The position numbers were made by a program, and so were the translations under genes. Below are positions 34,201 to 45,847 of a DNA stretch of 64,000 bases, one piece after another. The DNA comes from Margaritispora aquatica (taxonomy: Eukaryota > Ascomycota > Leotiomycetes > Helotiales > Discinellaceae): NCBI GenBank assembly GCA_007644065.1, contig VJWN01000028.1, positions 1 through 64,000 on the forward strand, written 5' to 3'. Under the pieces are notes generated by a model. That model searched no databases, had not been told where the DNA came from, and worked only from the letters and a program-made list of their open reading frames with translations. Numbering within the stretch: the stretch's first letter is position 1; every line of letters starts with the position of its first letter.

Positions 34201-35704
34201 TCACAACATATATCTGACCACAACTCCCAGTGCAAGGACTCTCCAGTCCAATGTATCTCTCACTGCCGCATTTTTCGGTAAAGTCGACGTTGTTGCCGCC
34301 GCCGGGGGAGTAGTGGCAGTTGGCACTGGGACTTGTGAAATCGAAGACGTTAAAGCAGACGTCTCCGACATTCCCGCAGGCTTCAAATGCACATTGGAAT
34401 TGTGTATTGGGGGTGCAGTCCCCTCCACTAAAAGTCCATGTATCGTTTCCAAAGCACTCATCTGCTGCCCAACACCATACTTACCATCCCAACCAGACAC
34501 ATACCATGCGGTCCCGCATGTCACGCCATCCGCTCCGCCCGAGCAGGAATCTGCAGCTGCTTGAGCGGAGGGGATAAGCAGAGACATGATGGCGTCGCGA
34601 GTGAATGGGGCAATTTTCGTGGTTGCGTACATGAAACGTGACAAATAGCCTTTGAATGAAAATTGGTCTGTGTTGCAGGTATGGACTGTCTCGCAGGCCG
34701 GCTCGAACATGATGTTTGTAGCATTATCGTATGGCGTAAAAAAATTGAATGATGCTTCGAGAAAGCCCTGTGTTCTCTCTTGCCATATGGCGGAGCCATT
34801 CGTGTAATTGTACATGGCGGCTGAACCGTACAGGAAGATAGCATTGTTGTAGGTCCAAATAATGTGATTCAGCTTGGTGCAGTTCTGCTTGTCATCGGTG
34901 CCGTCAAAGACGAACCATTCTGGTGAGATTAGTCCAATGTCGCGGGTCCAATTGTAGGATTTCTCGGCCCAGTGTACATATGTCTGATTTCCTGTGAATC
35001 TGGCTAGGCGAGCGGCCAGTTGAAAGAAAGCACCGTTTGAAACGGAATTGCGGTAGTTGTAGCCATTGTTGAAGGGAAATATTTGCCACTTCAGTCCACC
35101 ACCGCAGTCTGTCGTGTTCCAGCGTGGTACCTGAGTGTTCCAAAGATTCTCGGTCAATTGAAGCCAGGTATAGTTGGTCGTTGTAGGCTGAGGATAACCC
35201 ATCTCAGCTGCTTTCATGGTAGCGAAACCCCAGAAAGCTTGATCGTCGTTGCCTTCATCTAACTCATGTAATGGTACCATATAATCGTACTTTGGCCCGA
35301 CTTGAGATAAAAGAGCTTGAGTCGTGACTTGGTTGTATGTTGTGTCGTTGGTCATGTAGTAGTAGTCCAGCATTGCACCCCACCTAGAACAGTCAGTGAC
35401 ATGAAATCTGACTTTGCTTCCCAGAAGTAATACATGGCTCCTGATTCCCACCAGTAGTACGGCTTTGGCAAGACACCAATTGTGGTTGGCGTATTAGTGA
35501 CATTGCCGGTATAGTATTTCATGATGCCATATGCAATTGTACTGGCTACACTCTTGATGGAGGCTGTATAATTTGGTGAGTCGGATGTTCCTCCATTCAT
35601 AAAATTCATGACGTACCTGTATTATTCACATCGAGTGCAATAGCTGATGTCAGACCTGCTGTGCTCGCCAACACCAACGCCAGACTCCTCAGAAGATCCC
35701 TCAT
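34201..35704 (-). CDS. GH76 alpha-1,6-mannanase, Dfg5/Dcw1 type, GPI-anchored
   Basis: Exons 35704-35617, 35563-35434 and 35383-34201 encode 466 aa. Residues 1-22 are a signal peptide. The GH76 fold is marked by PKPYYWWESGAMWGAMLDYY and by GND119D120QAFWG, which carries the catalytic Asp pair of this family. CGGGLKWQIFPFNNGYNYRN and WYVSGWDGKYGVGQQMSALE complete it. The C-terminus has a Ser/Thr/Pro stalk and a hydrophobic tail (WRVLALGVVVRYML) after small residues, as expected for GPI attachment. In yeasts, Dfg5 and Dcw1 act at the cell surface on mannan-type GPI glycans and cross-link mannoproteins into the wall. A role in building or remodelling the wall is the best inference. Confidence 0.9.
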
Positions 35705-36866
35705 GGTGAAAATGTACTATTGCAGCGATAACATAACGAAAATCTGATAGGCTATAAGAGGTATCGTTCTCATGAGGGGCTGTAGTCTTTTATTTAGCAA
35801 ACTGCCTACCTCCGTATTGTCTTTAACAATTGACAAGTTCCTGGGTTCATGCACTCACCCCATTCTTTTTCCCTAATTGAGACAAGCTGGAGATCTTGCA
35901 GAGCGGGATAAGCAAGGTTCGGATGGAGAATGCGGTCATACCCACTAAAATAAGCCCGCTATTTCAACGTTGATATCCAATAAAAACGACATAAACATCT
36001 GATGTTCGTATCGCGGTAGAGGCATGCGAGACCTGGTCGGTCGGTTGGCTTGCGGTGTGAGGTTCAACCACCAACTGACAACCATAAGGAAAAAAAGAAA
36101 TGCTTTCGACGATATATAAGTCAACATGTAAAGGCAAAGGGGATGTAGTATATCTAGATGCCGATAAACAATAAAAAAAATAACACATGAGAACAATCCA
36201 AAGCTAGAATAAAGAGAAACAATATGAATTCCTCACAACATTCCAAGACGATCCATATCAGCACTATCTTGACGATACCTCCCTCCCTCCCTCCCTCCCT
36301 CCCTCACCTCAGACCTCGTATTGGACCTGCAGCTCATCCTGCTGATATTGATTGATAATCATAAAGCTAATCGACTTGTGTTCATTATTCCGAGACTGTA
36401 ATATGAGTTTCGGTTCAAGCTCTGTCATTGTCTCATTATGCCGCAGATGAGGCATGTCGTATGCTTTGGTCTCATAAAGATATGCCTGCAATCTCGTAAA
36501 CAGTCTTCATCACGAGGACCATATTTCCACCACCTCAGTTCAAACAAAACAAACACGAGAGAAGTTTCCAGCCCAGAGCAAATAGAACAAAGGGAACATG
36601 ATGATCGTTGCCTGTGGAAGCCTTCAAGAGATTGAGATATTGGTGTTGATGTTGAGTGCAGACCGGTTGTATGTGAGGGATGTCTCTTTTACTTTTTACT
36701 CAATTGAAAACATGAACAGCTTTGGTTTGTTTCATATGTCACATGACCGTCCGATGTTGAGGTGCTGGCTGAAGTTCTTCCAGGGTTGTCGGTGACACGA
36801 CCACGACAATCCCAATTTAGAACTTCGAGACCTTCCAGAACATCAAGAAACTCAACAAGCTCAAAC
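35705..36866. other. Intergenic, divergent promoters
   Basis: Spacer of 1.16 kb between the head-to-head GH76 and Rad51-paralogue genes. It contains a (CCCT)n tract at about 36277-36305. Frames of 60-83 codons at 35945-36196 (-) and 36309-36795 have no recognisable features. Confidence 0.55.
36277..36305. repeat. (CCCT)n microsatellite
   Basis: Seven or so tandem CCCT units. A pyrimidine tract of this kind can fold or bind single-strand proteins, but nothing else here points to a role. Confidence 0.9.
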
Positions 36867-38678
36867 ATGGATTATAATTCTATTCACGGTCCTGGCATCT
36901 CGAACTTCTCGTTCCCATCTCCACGTAAGAACTTATTTTAAATTGTAAACGCATAACTAACCCTTCCAAAGATCGCATGCCAACCGTCTCAGCAGCGCAA
37001 GCTCTGCAAGATCTCAGATCGTCACCAACGCGATGCATTTCTACTGGGCTGAGTCTGCTCGATTGCGCGCTGCAGAATCGTGAAATGGCAGCCTCTGAGG
37101 ATGAGACAGTCCATGGTGGGGTATCACGGGGAAAGGTGACGGAGGTCTATGGTCCTCCTGGGGTTGGGAAGACTACTCTTGGGTCCGTCGTGATTGAGAG
37201 TGTTCAAGTCGGGATTTCGCTGATTGAGATAGGATGCAGTTGGCTGCTAGTGCGTTACGTGCTGGCGAAAGCGTGATTTGGGTAGGTTAGTTTCTCTCAT
37301 AGATGTCTCGCTCACGATATTTTCCATACTTCTCATTTGTACTTTGCATCTCATCTCTACTTTTGTTTGTAAAAAATCTTTTCCATAACGGGTTCTTAGA
37401 GCAAGATTGCTTCACGGTATTATCAAGCCTCCTGTGTTCTGTTCATCTCAAGACCAGTATTAACACTATCATAGACGCGTCACATCCCTTACCAGGAAGC
37501 CGGTTCGCTCAAGTTCTGAGCTCATATCAACCACTTTACCCGTCATCTCCACCTAAAGAACAGCAGTCACTGTTTGAGCTTGCTGAGAATCTAACTCATT
37601 TTTCTACACCTACACTTGCTCATGTCCTAGCCCTCCTCGCGAACCCAACACCTACACACCCACCGCCGAATACAGCTCTCATAATCATTGATTCATTCTC
37701 GACTCTAATCAGTAATGCATTCCCAAAATCCGACTCAAACTCAACACCTAGAAAACCAGGCGGTAATTACCCGAAATCTCAACCATATCTGAACCCAACT
37801 GACACAAGCAGCACCTAATCCATCGGCACGGAAGTTTCCCATCCTGCAATACGTGATCAATTCCCTCCAAAAGCTGGCAGCAACAAGAAATATCGCCATC
37901 GTCGTCTTTTCTCAATGCATGACTAAGATGCGACCTGGCTTAGGCGCTGCTCTCATCCCTGCTCTCGGTACCACAGCCTGGGAGCATGGACTAGGATGTC
38001 GAATTGCCTTGTTTAGAGATTGGGGTTGGGATGATGGAGATGGCAAAGCTGTCAATGATGTGAGGTTTGCACAAGTGCTTAAAGCGGAAGGTGTAGCTGT
38101 ACCCGAAGGGCGATATCGATTAGTTGGCTTCAGTATCTGTGAGGTATGTTCTATCCATCATTTCTGTACTTCATCATTACTAAAGTTCAAAGACTGGGCT
38201 CTTACCTCTCGCCTTACCAATCCGTCCAACACAACATTCCTTTCACATTCCTCCTCTCTTTGCACCAAACCCGATACTCAACCTCAATTCATCCTCACCA
38301 CTCAAACACTCCACTCTCCCAATTCACGACAATAATAACGTCAATACCCTCCCACAGGGCCAGAAGCGCAAACTCGACGCGACAGACTTGGAAAACAATC
38401 TCGAGATTCCAGACAGTGATGCAGAAGACGATGAGGATTATGGCTGGGGCGAGGATGACGAGGAAGAACTCCCACCTCCTCCACCACAGTGGCAGGGCAG
38501 CGAGGATATTCTGATTCCGGATCCTGCTGAAATCGAGAGGGCGATGATTGAAGACGAAGGGGAGGGAGATGAGGATAATGATGATGGCGGTACTCTAGGC
38601 GTCGGTGAGAGAGAAGCGGAGCGTATGGAGAGGGTTGTTGAGGATAGTGAAGAGGATAGTGCTGATGAGCTTGCTTGA
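36867..38678 (+). CDS. Rad51 paralogue (Rad55/Rhp55-like RecA-fold ATPase)
   Basis: Six exons (36867-36924, 36972-37182, 37233-37285, 37475-37762, 37809-38143, 38358-38678) encode 421 aa. The core has Walker A GPPGVGKT at residues 80-87, then MQLAASALRAGESVIWVDAS, and Walker B ALIIID at 175-180, followed by FPILQYVINSLQKLAATRN and IVVFSQCMTKM. There is no N-terminal helix-hairpin-helix domain, unlike Rad51 itself, so a mediator-type paralogue that helps load Rad51 during homologous recombination is likely. The last exon is a separate acidic tail with dense Asp/Glu runs and a PPPPPQ stretch, possibly a protein-interaction tail. Two introns (189 and 214 bp) are longer than others in the window. 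Assignment to Rad55 rather than another paralogue is tentative. Confidence 0.82.
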
Positions 38679-40241
38679 TTTTGATTGAAGTTAGGACAGA
38701 GGAGGGGGTCCGATAGGTACCAAGTTATGGGGCTGCATTCACTCTGATACCCATTTTCAACTCTCGGCTCCCTCGTAACTAGTAGAATCTTGTTCGCATG
38801 ATCGCCTGGCTGAAGCCAATATTGGCGAATTTAACCACTGGCATTTGGTTCCTAATTTTTGTACGATCTCGGGTTGACCATCTCCTGGGATTTTGGTTCT
38901 TTGTTATTTATTCGATTATCTGTTCCTTGTGCTTAGCTCTCTACTCTTCTTGTTTCCCTCCCTCTCATACGCGGGAAGACTCCACACAGACAAACGAAGC
39001 CAGTCGCTCCCGGCCTGCCATCTTCGGATGAGAAGATTAAGACCGAGAATTATTCATTGAGGGAAGAAATTTGTAAATTCCTACTTCTTCGACTTGCGGC
39101 TAGGTGTTTTGAGCTGAATATTTCTGATGGTTGTAAATAGAGAAAGGAAAAGGGAGAGGAACCCTTGTTGTCAAGTGGGGCAGATGCTGCCAAGTTTTCT
39201 TCATGCTGTCAATTTGTTTAACCACCATCTTGCGAATTTCATTCTTGGGGGTTCTTTGGTGCATACTCGCCTTTTTCACAAGTCCAAGGTTGACAGGCAG
39301 CGGTATACGTAGAACTCGCCCTTACCATATGCCCTTGGACTCCAGACTTTTGAAAATATCAAGTCCCTTGAGCCCTCGGAAAACAACTGTTCCTCTTCCC
39401 ATTCCAAATGAGATTGCTGTAGCTAATGAGAAGTCATCGCCCAAATCTTCACCATCTCCTTTCTCGCAACACATATAGTTGTCTAGGTGATTGACGTTCT
39501 TTTCATTGATAGCCCGGTAGCTCGACAAAGCGACTGGGGTTGTATAGTTCTAGCCACCTAAGCAAAAGAACATGGTTCCCTACGGGTAAAAATGCTCCGA
39601 TGAATCAAGCTCGGATTCCATTCTTAAAGATCGTTCGATAAGATTTAAACTGTCGGGACCTGCATAATAAACAGGGCTGAGATCGACAATATGGGTCCTC
39701 GCTTCCTTCCAACCCCACAGAAATCCTCGGACTCGCATCCACGTATTCGGATTCGCATGCATCCCCGTTTCACTTCAAAGATGTTACCGATCAACCTTCC
39801 TATTACCCAACAAATGCATGTCAATATAAATTATCATCATCAAAAGCTCGGACAAATAATGCGAGATGGGACGAATGCCGCTCGGCAGTACTGAAAGCAT
39901 GTAGCGGAAGCTTCGGACAAGCCTTGCTAAGTGTACGAGGCAGCTCTGGCATGTTCTTGATGAACGTTATTTTTGAGAGATGAACTTACGATTTAGAGCG
40001 ATGCTATAGCTTCTCAGCCTCATAGTTTCGGATAGCTTTGCTAATCTGGATGCTCGTACATCGGCCAAACTCTATCTGCGAGATGTGGAGTACTCATCAT
40101 GATCACCCTCGATCATATACAATGGTATTTGTATATAACAGTCAGTATCCTCCGCCTTGTTTGCATCATCATCACCATCCTCCTCCATCCACATCTCTCT
40201 CTGCCTACCCAACTTAGGCATTGGCTCTCCCATCAGTCAAA
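38679..40241. other. Intergenic
   Basis: Spacer of 1.56 kb between two genes on the plus strand. A 77-codon frame at 38798-39031 has hydrophobic segments but no family signal; 39127-39478 and 39580-39894 hold only overlapping short frames. The promoter of the FAD oxidase gene lies at the right end, with CT-rich sequence just before the start. Confidence 0.5.
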
Positions 40242-41952
40242 ATGCTCTCCACCACTCTCATTCTTGGTATTCTCACCACTTCCGTGATAGCTTGCAAAAA
40301 CGAGAGTCAAATCGTTCAGACCACTGCCATCACTGAGCTTCCAGTTGCCACCCTTGTGCAAGGTGCTACTTGTGCCTGTGCCCAGCTTTCAACTTCTTTT
40401 GGAGAGAAGTTGCTTTACAGCAATGCTACAAACTATACGGCTGAGAACTTGGATTTCTGGGATGTGAGATCTGCCGATCTTAAGCCAAAATGCGTCTTTT
40501 TGCCTGCCGATGCAGATGAAGTCGCAGCTGGTGTTTCTATCCTCGCTGAATGTGGGGCTCAATTCGCTATCAGAGGAGGCGGACATATGAACGTAGGTTC
40601 TTTGCTGGCTTCCAAGTTTAATATTGATGAAAGAATAAAGACTAACATCTCCAGTTCCCCGGCTCAAACAACATCAACGGTGGAGTCATGCTCGCTCTGG
40701 GCTCCCTCACTCACCTCAAAGTTGCAGCCGACAACTCCTCCATTGAAGTCGGTCCTGGAAACCGCCTCGTGGACGTCTACGAAGCTCTCTCTCCATTCGG
40801 ACTCTACACCATCGGTGGACGCCTCAAGACAATTGGAGTTCCAGGCCTGACTCTCATTGGCGGCTTCCACTACTTCAACAACAAGTACGGCATGACGATG
40901 GATAACATCGCCTCTTACTCCGTCGTCCTCGGCAATGGCACCCAAGTTATCGCTAACCAAACATCAAATCCACACCTCTTCTGGGCACTCAAGGGTGGGG
41001 CGAACAACTTTGGTATCGTCACTCAGTTCACCTTCAAGGCGTACCCGATCCCACTTGTCAGCACAACGATTCAGAATTTCAACGAGTCAAATGTGCAAGC
41101 GTTCATTGAAGCCACGTGCCAGCTTGCACTGAATGATGGTCCTGACCTCGCAGCTGGAACCGTGATTAGCATCAACTATAATGCGACTACGAAGGTGGTT
41201 GCTGCGTCGCTGTTAGGTGTCCAAGAGGGAAGTGAGGAGCCGCCTTCAAGGTTTGCGAATTTCTCGGCTATCCCAAGTACCTTTACCAGGAATGCAGTCA
41301 TGAAGCCTATAGAGTGGCACTCAGCGCTGGATAGTCCGTTCCAAATGTTCCGGTACGTCAGATCTGTCTTTCGTTCTCTCCCTCTGCGAGTGTCCAGGTG
41401 ACTAATAGGATACAGAATTCAATTCGGACATAAGACCATGTTGCCTGATTCGGCTCAATTGTTCAAGATGTATCAAGGCTGGAAGGACGCCGTTGACACA
41501 ATCTCTGATATCGAGGGATTGTATCCCACGTTCGTGATGAACTTCCTTCCAGCAAGCGCTATCAGCGTTGGTAAGAACAATGGGGTTGGAAACACATGGG
41601 GCTTGGATGATGATAAATCATGGATTTGTAAGTCTCTCTTCTTCATTCTTGCCCTCTTTCAGACCACTGACACTACCTAGTATGGCAATTCTCAACCGGA
41701 TGGGCAAATGCAAACGACGATCTCCGTGTCACAAACTGGGCTCGCAGTCTAATCGACTACTTCCACCTTGAGAACCAGGCCCTCGGTTTATCATCTGAAT
41801 TCTTGTACATGGGGGATGCGGGCGAGTACCAAAATCCGTTCGATGGATTCCCAGTGGCGAATGTGGCACGCATGAGAGATGTGAGGGATCAATATGACCC
41901 ACTTGGTGTGTTTACGAGATTGAACTGGGGTGGCTTTAAACTGGGTGCCTAG
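40242..41952 (+). CDS. Secreted FAD-linked oxidase (berberine-bridge-enzyme-like)
   Basis: Exons 40242-40592, 40655-41352, 41416-41627 and 41681-41952 encode 510 aa. The start follows AAA and opens a signal peptide (MLSTTLILGILTTSVIA). The PCMH-type FAD-binding domain shows CVFLPADADEVAAGVSILA, RGGGHMNFPGSNNINGG with His115 as the expected covalent flavin ligand, and HLFWALKGGANNFGIVTQF. The second flavin-linking cysteine of true berberine-bridge enzymes is missing: the segment reads GRLKTIGVPGLTLIGGF, so single covalent attachment is likely. The BBE domain ends near QYDPLGVFTRLNWGG. Family members oxidise carbohydrates or secondary metabolites and produce hydrogen peroxide. Substrate unknown; no biosynthetic cluster surrounds it. 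Confidence 0.88.
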
Positions 41953-44217
41953 ATTTGAAGAACTGCGAGTAGTATTTGGCAGAGCATTAGGATTTGGAGA
42001 TAGGGAGGTGAATGGAAGGAGGGGGTATGAGGATGTTGAGTGTATGATTCGATTTTTAGTACCATTTAAACATGCCAGCAGTGTGTAGATATTGTAAGAT
42101 CTTGCAATTACACAATAGATAAAGGCCTTACCACACGCTCACAATCTTCCTTTTTTCCTCTTATATCTTCTTACGTATAACATCTTCAAAGCTAAAAGTA
42201 CCAACAATTCACTTGAGATACCTTACCTAAGGTAGTACCTTTGACTTCATAATTGTCACGTGGCACAATGCTAAAATCAATTTCAACCCCATCCAAGGCT
42301 CGGACTCTTATAAAACAGATATTCAAGAGTTATGAAAGAAAGAAGAAACAATGGGCAAATGGCAGAAATGTTGGTCTTTAGAGTAGAATTGAATTGCAGG
42401 AAAAATTCTTGGCTTGGGCTACATCTCTAACTGAGAGAAATTTATGACCCGTTTGTTATTCAAGTGGTAGATGGCAAGACTCTTATATAAAACCCCGAAT
42501 GCTGAAATCTCGCTATGTGTTGGAAAGTTTGAAGATATATAAGGTAAGAATGACAGCAATAATTGCAATGACAACAAAAACGCACTCAACTTACTAACCA
42601 ACACCCCACAACAAACAATATCTTCGTAAAAGTCCAAGATTGAATATCCATGACCTGCATCTCGTGATATCATTCCAAGAAGTTTCAACGTGAGGTAATA
42701 GACTAGTTAGGCCATTGTATTTAGAATCCACTGGACCTTCATGCGGTCTCTATGTTGCAATGTTGAGAGGCCGGAGATGGAGGGTATTTATGGATGATGT
42801 GGATTTGGTAGTGCATAGGTGCCTTGATACAGTTAGTTGATTCTTTGTTTTGTGAAGTTGGTTCTTGCTTTGCTGTAGCATATCTGTGTGCTTCAGAGAA
42901 TTGAAAATGAATCTTTGGGTTGGTTTCAGGGTGTGAGTCGTGTCTGTCTGTTGAGGCGGAAGTGTTATAAATAAATTATTGGCTGACAGTTGGGAGATCT
43001 CAATGGCGTGCCGATGGTTGCAACAGTGCAATGATTTTAGCAGGAGGAGAATCGGTAAATACAACTCGGTGTGGTTCTAAGTCAGAATCTTATTGCCAAA
43101 CTCTCCGCGTTTTCTTGTAGAAATTGAGACTCAAATGTCTGGAGTTCGTGTCGAATGGCAATGAACGCTCCAGGTAGATGGCAGCGAACTTGCGAAGGGT
43201 GTGTTGGCAAAAACGAGGGAACCCCGAAGGATAATGAACGTATGCTCTTTCATAATAGGTGTGTAATAGGTCATAATTTTATTGTAATTAGACTCGCATG
43301 ATGGGAGTGAAGAAGACAATTAAGTTTAGTTGCTGTAGGGGCATTTGGCAGAGAAATAGCAGAATAAGATGTACCTGTCGTTGTGAGTCTTTAATATTGG
43401 ATTGTTGGCGAGAAGTTAGGTTCTTTAGATAACTTTATTTCAATCCACCAGTGAAAGCTGAAAGTGGTAAAATTCGCTTTGAGCTGTGTAGTTAGAGAAT
43501 TTGGCTTACGATTTCGCAATTATTGAAAGAATCAAGAGACTGAAACTTCGAAAAATTCAAAAGCCAATAGACTCTCTACCGTGATCATAGAGCTATGTTT
43601 CCAGGATAGAGAGTCTTGATAGCGGAATTATTGTCATTCTTCCCTCTTCATTACGACCACTATCACTTAGCGAGGGTTTTAGAATCAAAACTTCACAGCC
43701 CAACTTTGAGATATGTGTTTCATATCCAAAGACTGAAACACAAGAGATTACATATTCAATTTCTATCACAAGTAGTTACTTTGTTCTCTTATATTGGGGC
43801 GAAAATGGCGATCCAAATCTTTCTGATGTTTTGTGTGGTCAAAGACGCCTCAAGACCCCACGTCCGGGCCGACGCGCTAAAATCTAACATGCAGGAGAGC
43901 GAAGCTGAAACATCATCAACCCTTCCCCCAACTCCACTACCACACGGTGACCTGCCTCTCGCAGCGTGCTGCAGGCGCTTATCTATTCTTGTGCTTCTTT
44001 GATTTGGGGATCGTATGGCGACTGAGGCGCTTTGCTTCCAGGGAGATCTTTCGTACATGAATGGCGTGTGTATAGCTGTTTCGAGACCTCTCAATGGGCA
44101 TATAAGTATTGCCCCTACAGACGAGGCCAGTCTCCCCTCCTTCTCTCTCTGCTCTAAGTCCTGTTCTCTTGTTTTTTTTTGCTTTATTCCGTTTAGGTTT
44201 TTTGGTCTTGTTGATAC
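41953..44217. other. Intergenic, 2.3 kb without a supported gene
   Basis: A+T-rich spacer. Minus-strand frames at 42419-42688, 42750-43064 and 43131-43319 and a plus frame at 43616-44002 lack recognisable features and Kozak-like starts. A plus ATG at 43805 opens 66 residues with a hydrophobic start (MAIQIFLMFCVV); it could be a small secreted peptide but I cannot support it. A TGACAGCA copy lies near 42552. Confidence 0.45.
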
Positions 44218-45621
44218 ATGTCGAACGCGGCAATCGCAACTGTTCCCCTTCCACCTCCGCTAGCAGGATGGACCAACTCCCCCGACGGCCGTGGCACAAT
44301 CGACATCATCTACTCTAGCCTTCTCACCATCTTCCTCTGCATCTGGTCCGTCTTATGCGTCAACATTGGACCACCATCTCAAACCCTCGCCTCGAAAGCA
44401 TACTACAAGTTCAAGCTGGCCGTGATCTGCGCGCTGGGGCCGGATTTCCTCATGCTGCTTGCTGTTGGACAATGGGAATGTGCACGCACTTCTGTGCGAA
44501 AGTTCAAGGAGAGGGGCTTGGAGGGTTGGTCGATGAGACATGCGTTCTATGCGGATATGGGTGGCTTTGTTGTGAGGACGAGGAACGGTGTGCAGTGGCC
44601 ATTGGATACAAGGGAGTTGTTGTGGTTGATCGAGGAGGGGCTGGTTGTGAGCAGTGAAGTGCTGGTGGATAGGAGCGAGATTGATGATCGAAATAAGCAG
44701 GACGCTCTGGTGCGATTTGCGACTATAGGGCAGATTGTCTTATTTCTAATAACCTTTATCGCTAGAGAGGTTCAACATCTAGCTGTCACAACCTTGGAGA
44801 TTACCACTATTGGATTCATTGTCACCACAATTGGCGTTTCCGTTTTCTGGTTTAATAAACCTGCCGACATCGAAACTAGAAAGACGATTGATGTCGATGT
44901 TACCGTTCAAGAGATGCTTGCAAGAGCAGGATTGGACGGGACCTATGAGTGGTATGATACGCCCCTTGATTTTTTACAGCCAGAGAAGACATATCCCGCT
45001 GCTGCTTGGCGATATTGTCTACATCTGGTGTTGGCAATGTCCAGAAAGCGCAAAGAACAGCCAAGTCCTACTCAGCCGAATCAGAGGCGAAGAGACGACA
45101 ATTTCCCGTTGTTGTCGCATCGAAGTCTTTTGGCTGTTTTTATGTGTGGTGTCTTCTCATGGGGATCGAATTTAGTGGCGTGGAACTTCGACTTCCCTAC
45201 CTTGGTTGAAAAGGAGATGTGGAGAGCATGTTCCATCATCCTCTCAGTTACTGTCGTCATTGGTGGGATATACCAGGAGATCCTCCACGCAAAGCTCCCT
45301 GACTTGAAAAAGAAATCATGCGATGATTTTGCAGCAAGAAAATTATACATCGAGGAGCCAAAATCTGGAATCCCCAAGGGCTTCAGCGAGAGGGTCCGAA
45401 AACAGTGTCAAAGAGTATCATTCCGATTAGCCAACGTTTCGCCGAATGCTGATCCGTCATTGACAATGCCTCTTCGTGTGATGCTTCCTGGTTTGTTTTG
45501 TGGGGCTGCGTATGCTATTGCGAGGATGTATCTTCTAGTGGAGGATCTCGTTTCTTTCCGGGGCCAAAATCCTGACATCTACAAGACTGTGGACTGGATG
45601 AAGTTCTTGCCGACTGTTTGA
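44218..45621 (+). CDS. Multi-span membrane protein of a fungal family of unknown function
   Basis: Single exon, 467 aa. The start region, DGRGTIDIIYSSLLTIFLCIW at about 23-44, is the hallmark of a large fungal membrane-protein family. Further hydrophobic segments lie at about 70-85, 166-184, 190-212, 305-325, 335-355 and 425-445, giving about seven spans. The loop between spans two and three (about 95-165) contains HAFYADMGGFVV and the string LDTRELLWLIEEGLV, both conserved in the family as I recall it. Another long loop holds Arg/Lys/Gln-rich sequence (RKRKEQPSPTQPNQRRRDD). No catalytic motif is visible. Its role is unknown, and it lies between two secreted redox enzymes by position only. 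Confidence 0.8.
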   Translation: MSNAAIATVPLPPPLAGWTNSPDGRGTIDIIYSSLLTIFLCIWSVLCVNIGPPSQTLASKAYYKFKLAVICALGPDFLMLLAVGQWECARTSVRKFKERGLEGWSMRHAFYADMGGFVVRTRNGVQWPLDTRELLWLIEEGLVVSSEVLVDRSEIDDRNKQDALVRFATIGQIVLFLITFIAREVQHLAVTTLEITTIGFIVTTIGVSVFWFNKPADIETRKTIDVDVTVQEMLARAGLDGTYEWYDTPLDFLQPEKTYPAAAWRYCLHLVLAMSRKRKEQPSPTQPNQRRRDDNFPLLSHRSLLAVFMCGVFSWGSNLVAWNFDFPTLVEKEMWRACSIILSVTVVIGGIYQEILHAKLPDLKKKSCDDFAARKLYIEEPKSGIPKGFSERVRKQCQRVSFRLANVSPNADPSLTMPLRVMLPGLFCGAAYAIARMYLLVEDLVSFRGQNPDIYKTVDWMKFLPTV

Positions 45622-45847
45622 TGATGTCCCTTGTTTCTGCTTTATACCCCAATCAAGTTCTCGTTCTATGGTTTCACAAATAGAGTATTTTAGAGTCGGT
45701 GGTACAGCGGTGTTGAGGAAATGAAAGGCTTCACGATGTACATCTTTACTATTTAGCCTATCTCAAGTGCTAAATGCTAGCCCATTCATTCCATAATTGC
45801 TTTTTCAACCCTCAACATCCCCCCCTTCAAAAATCATAGTCTATTCT

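Noticed and set aside
43616..44002. Possible small secreted protein upstream of the membrane-protein gene
   Set aside because: The hydrophobic start at 43805 is short, there is no cysteine pattern or family match I can name, and it lies in what should be the leader or promoter of the next gene.
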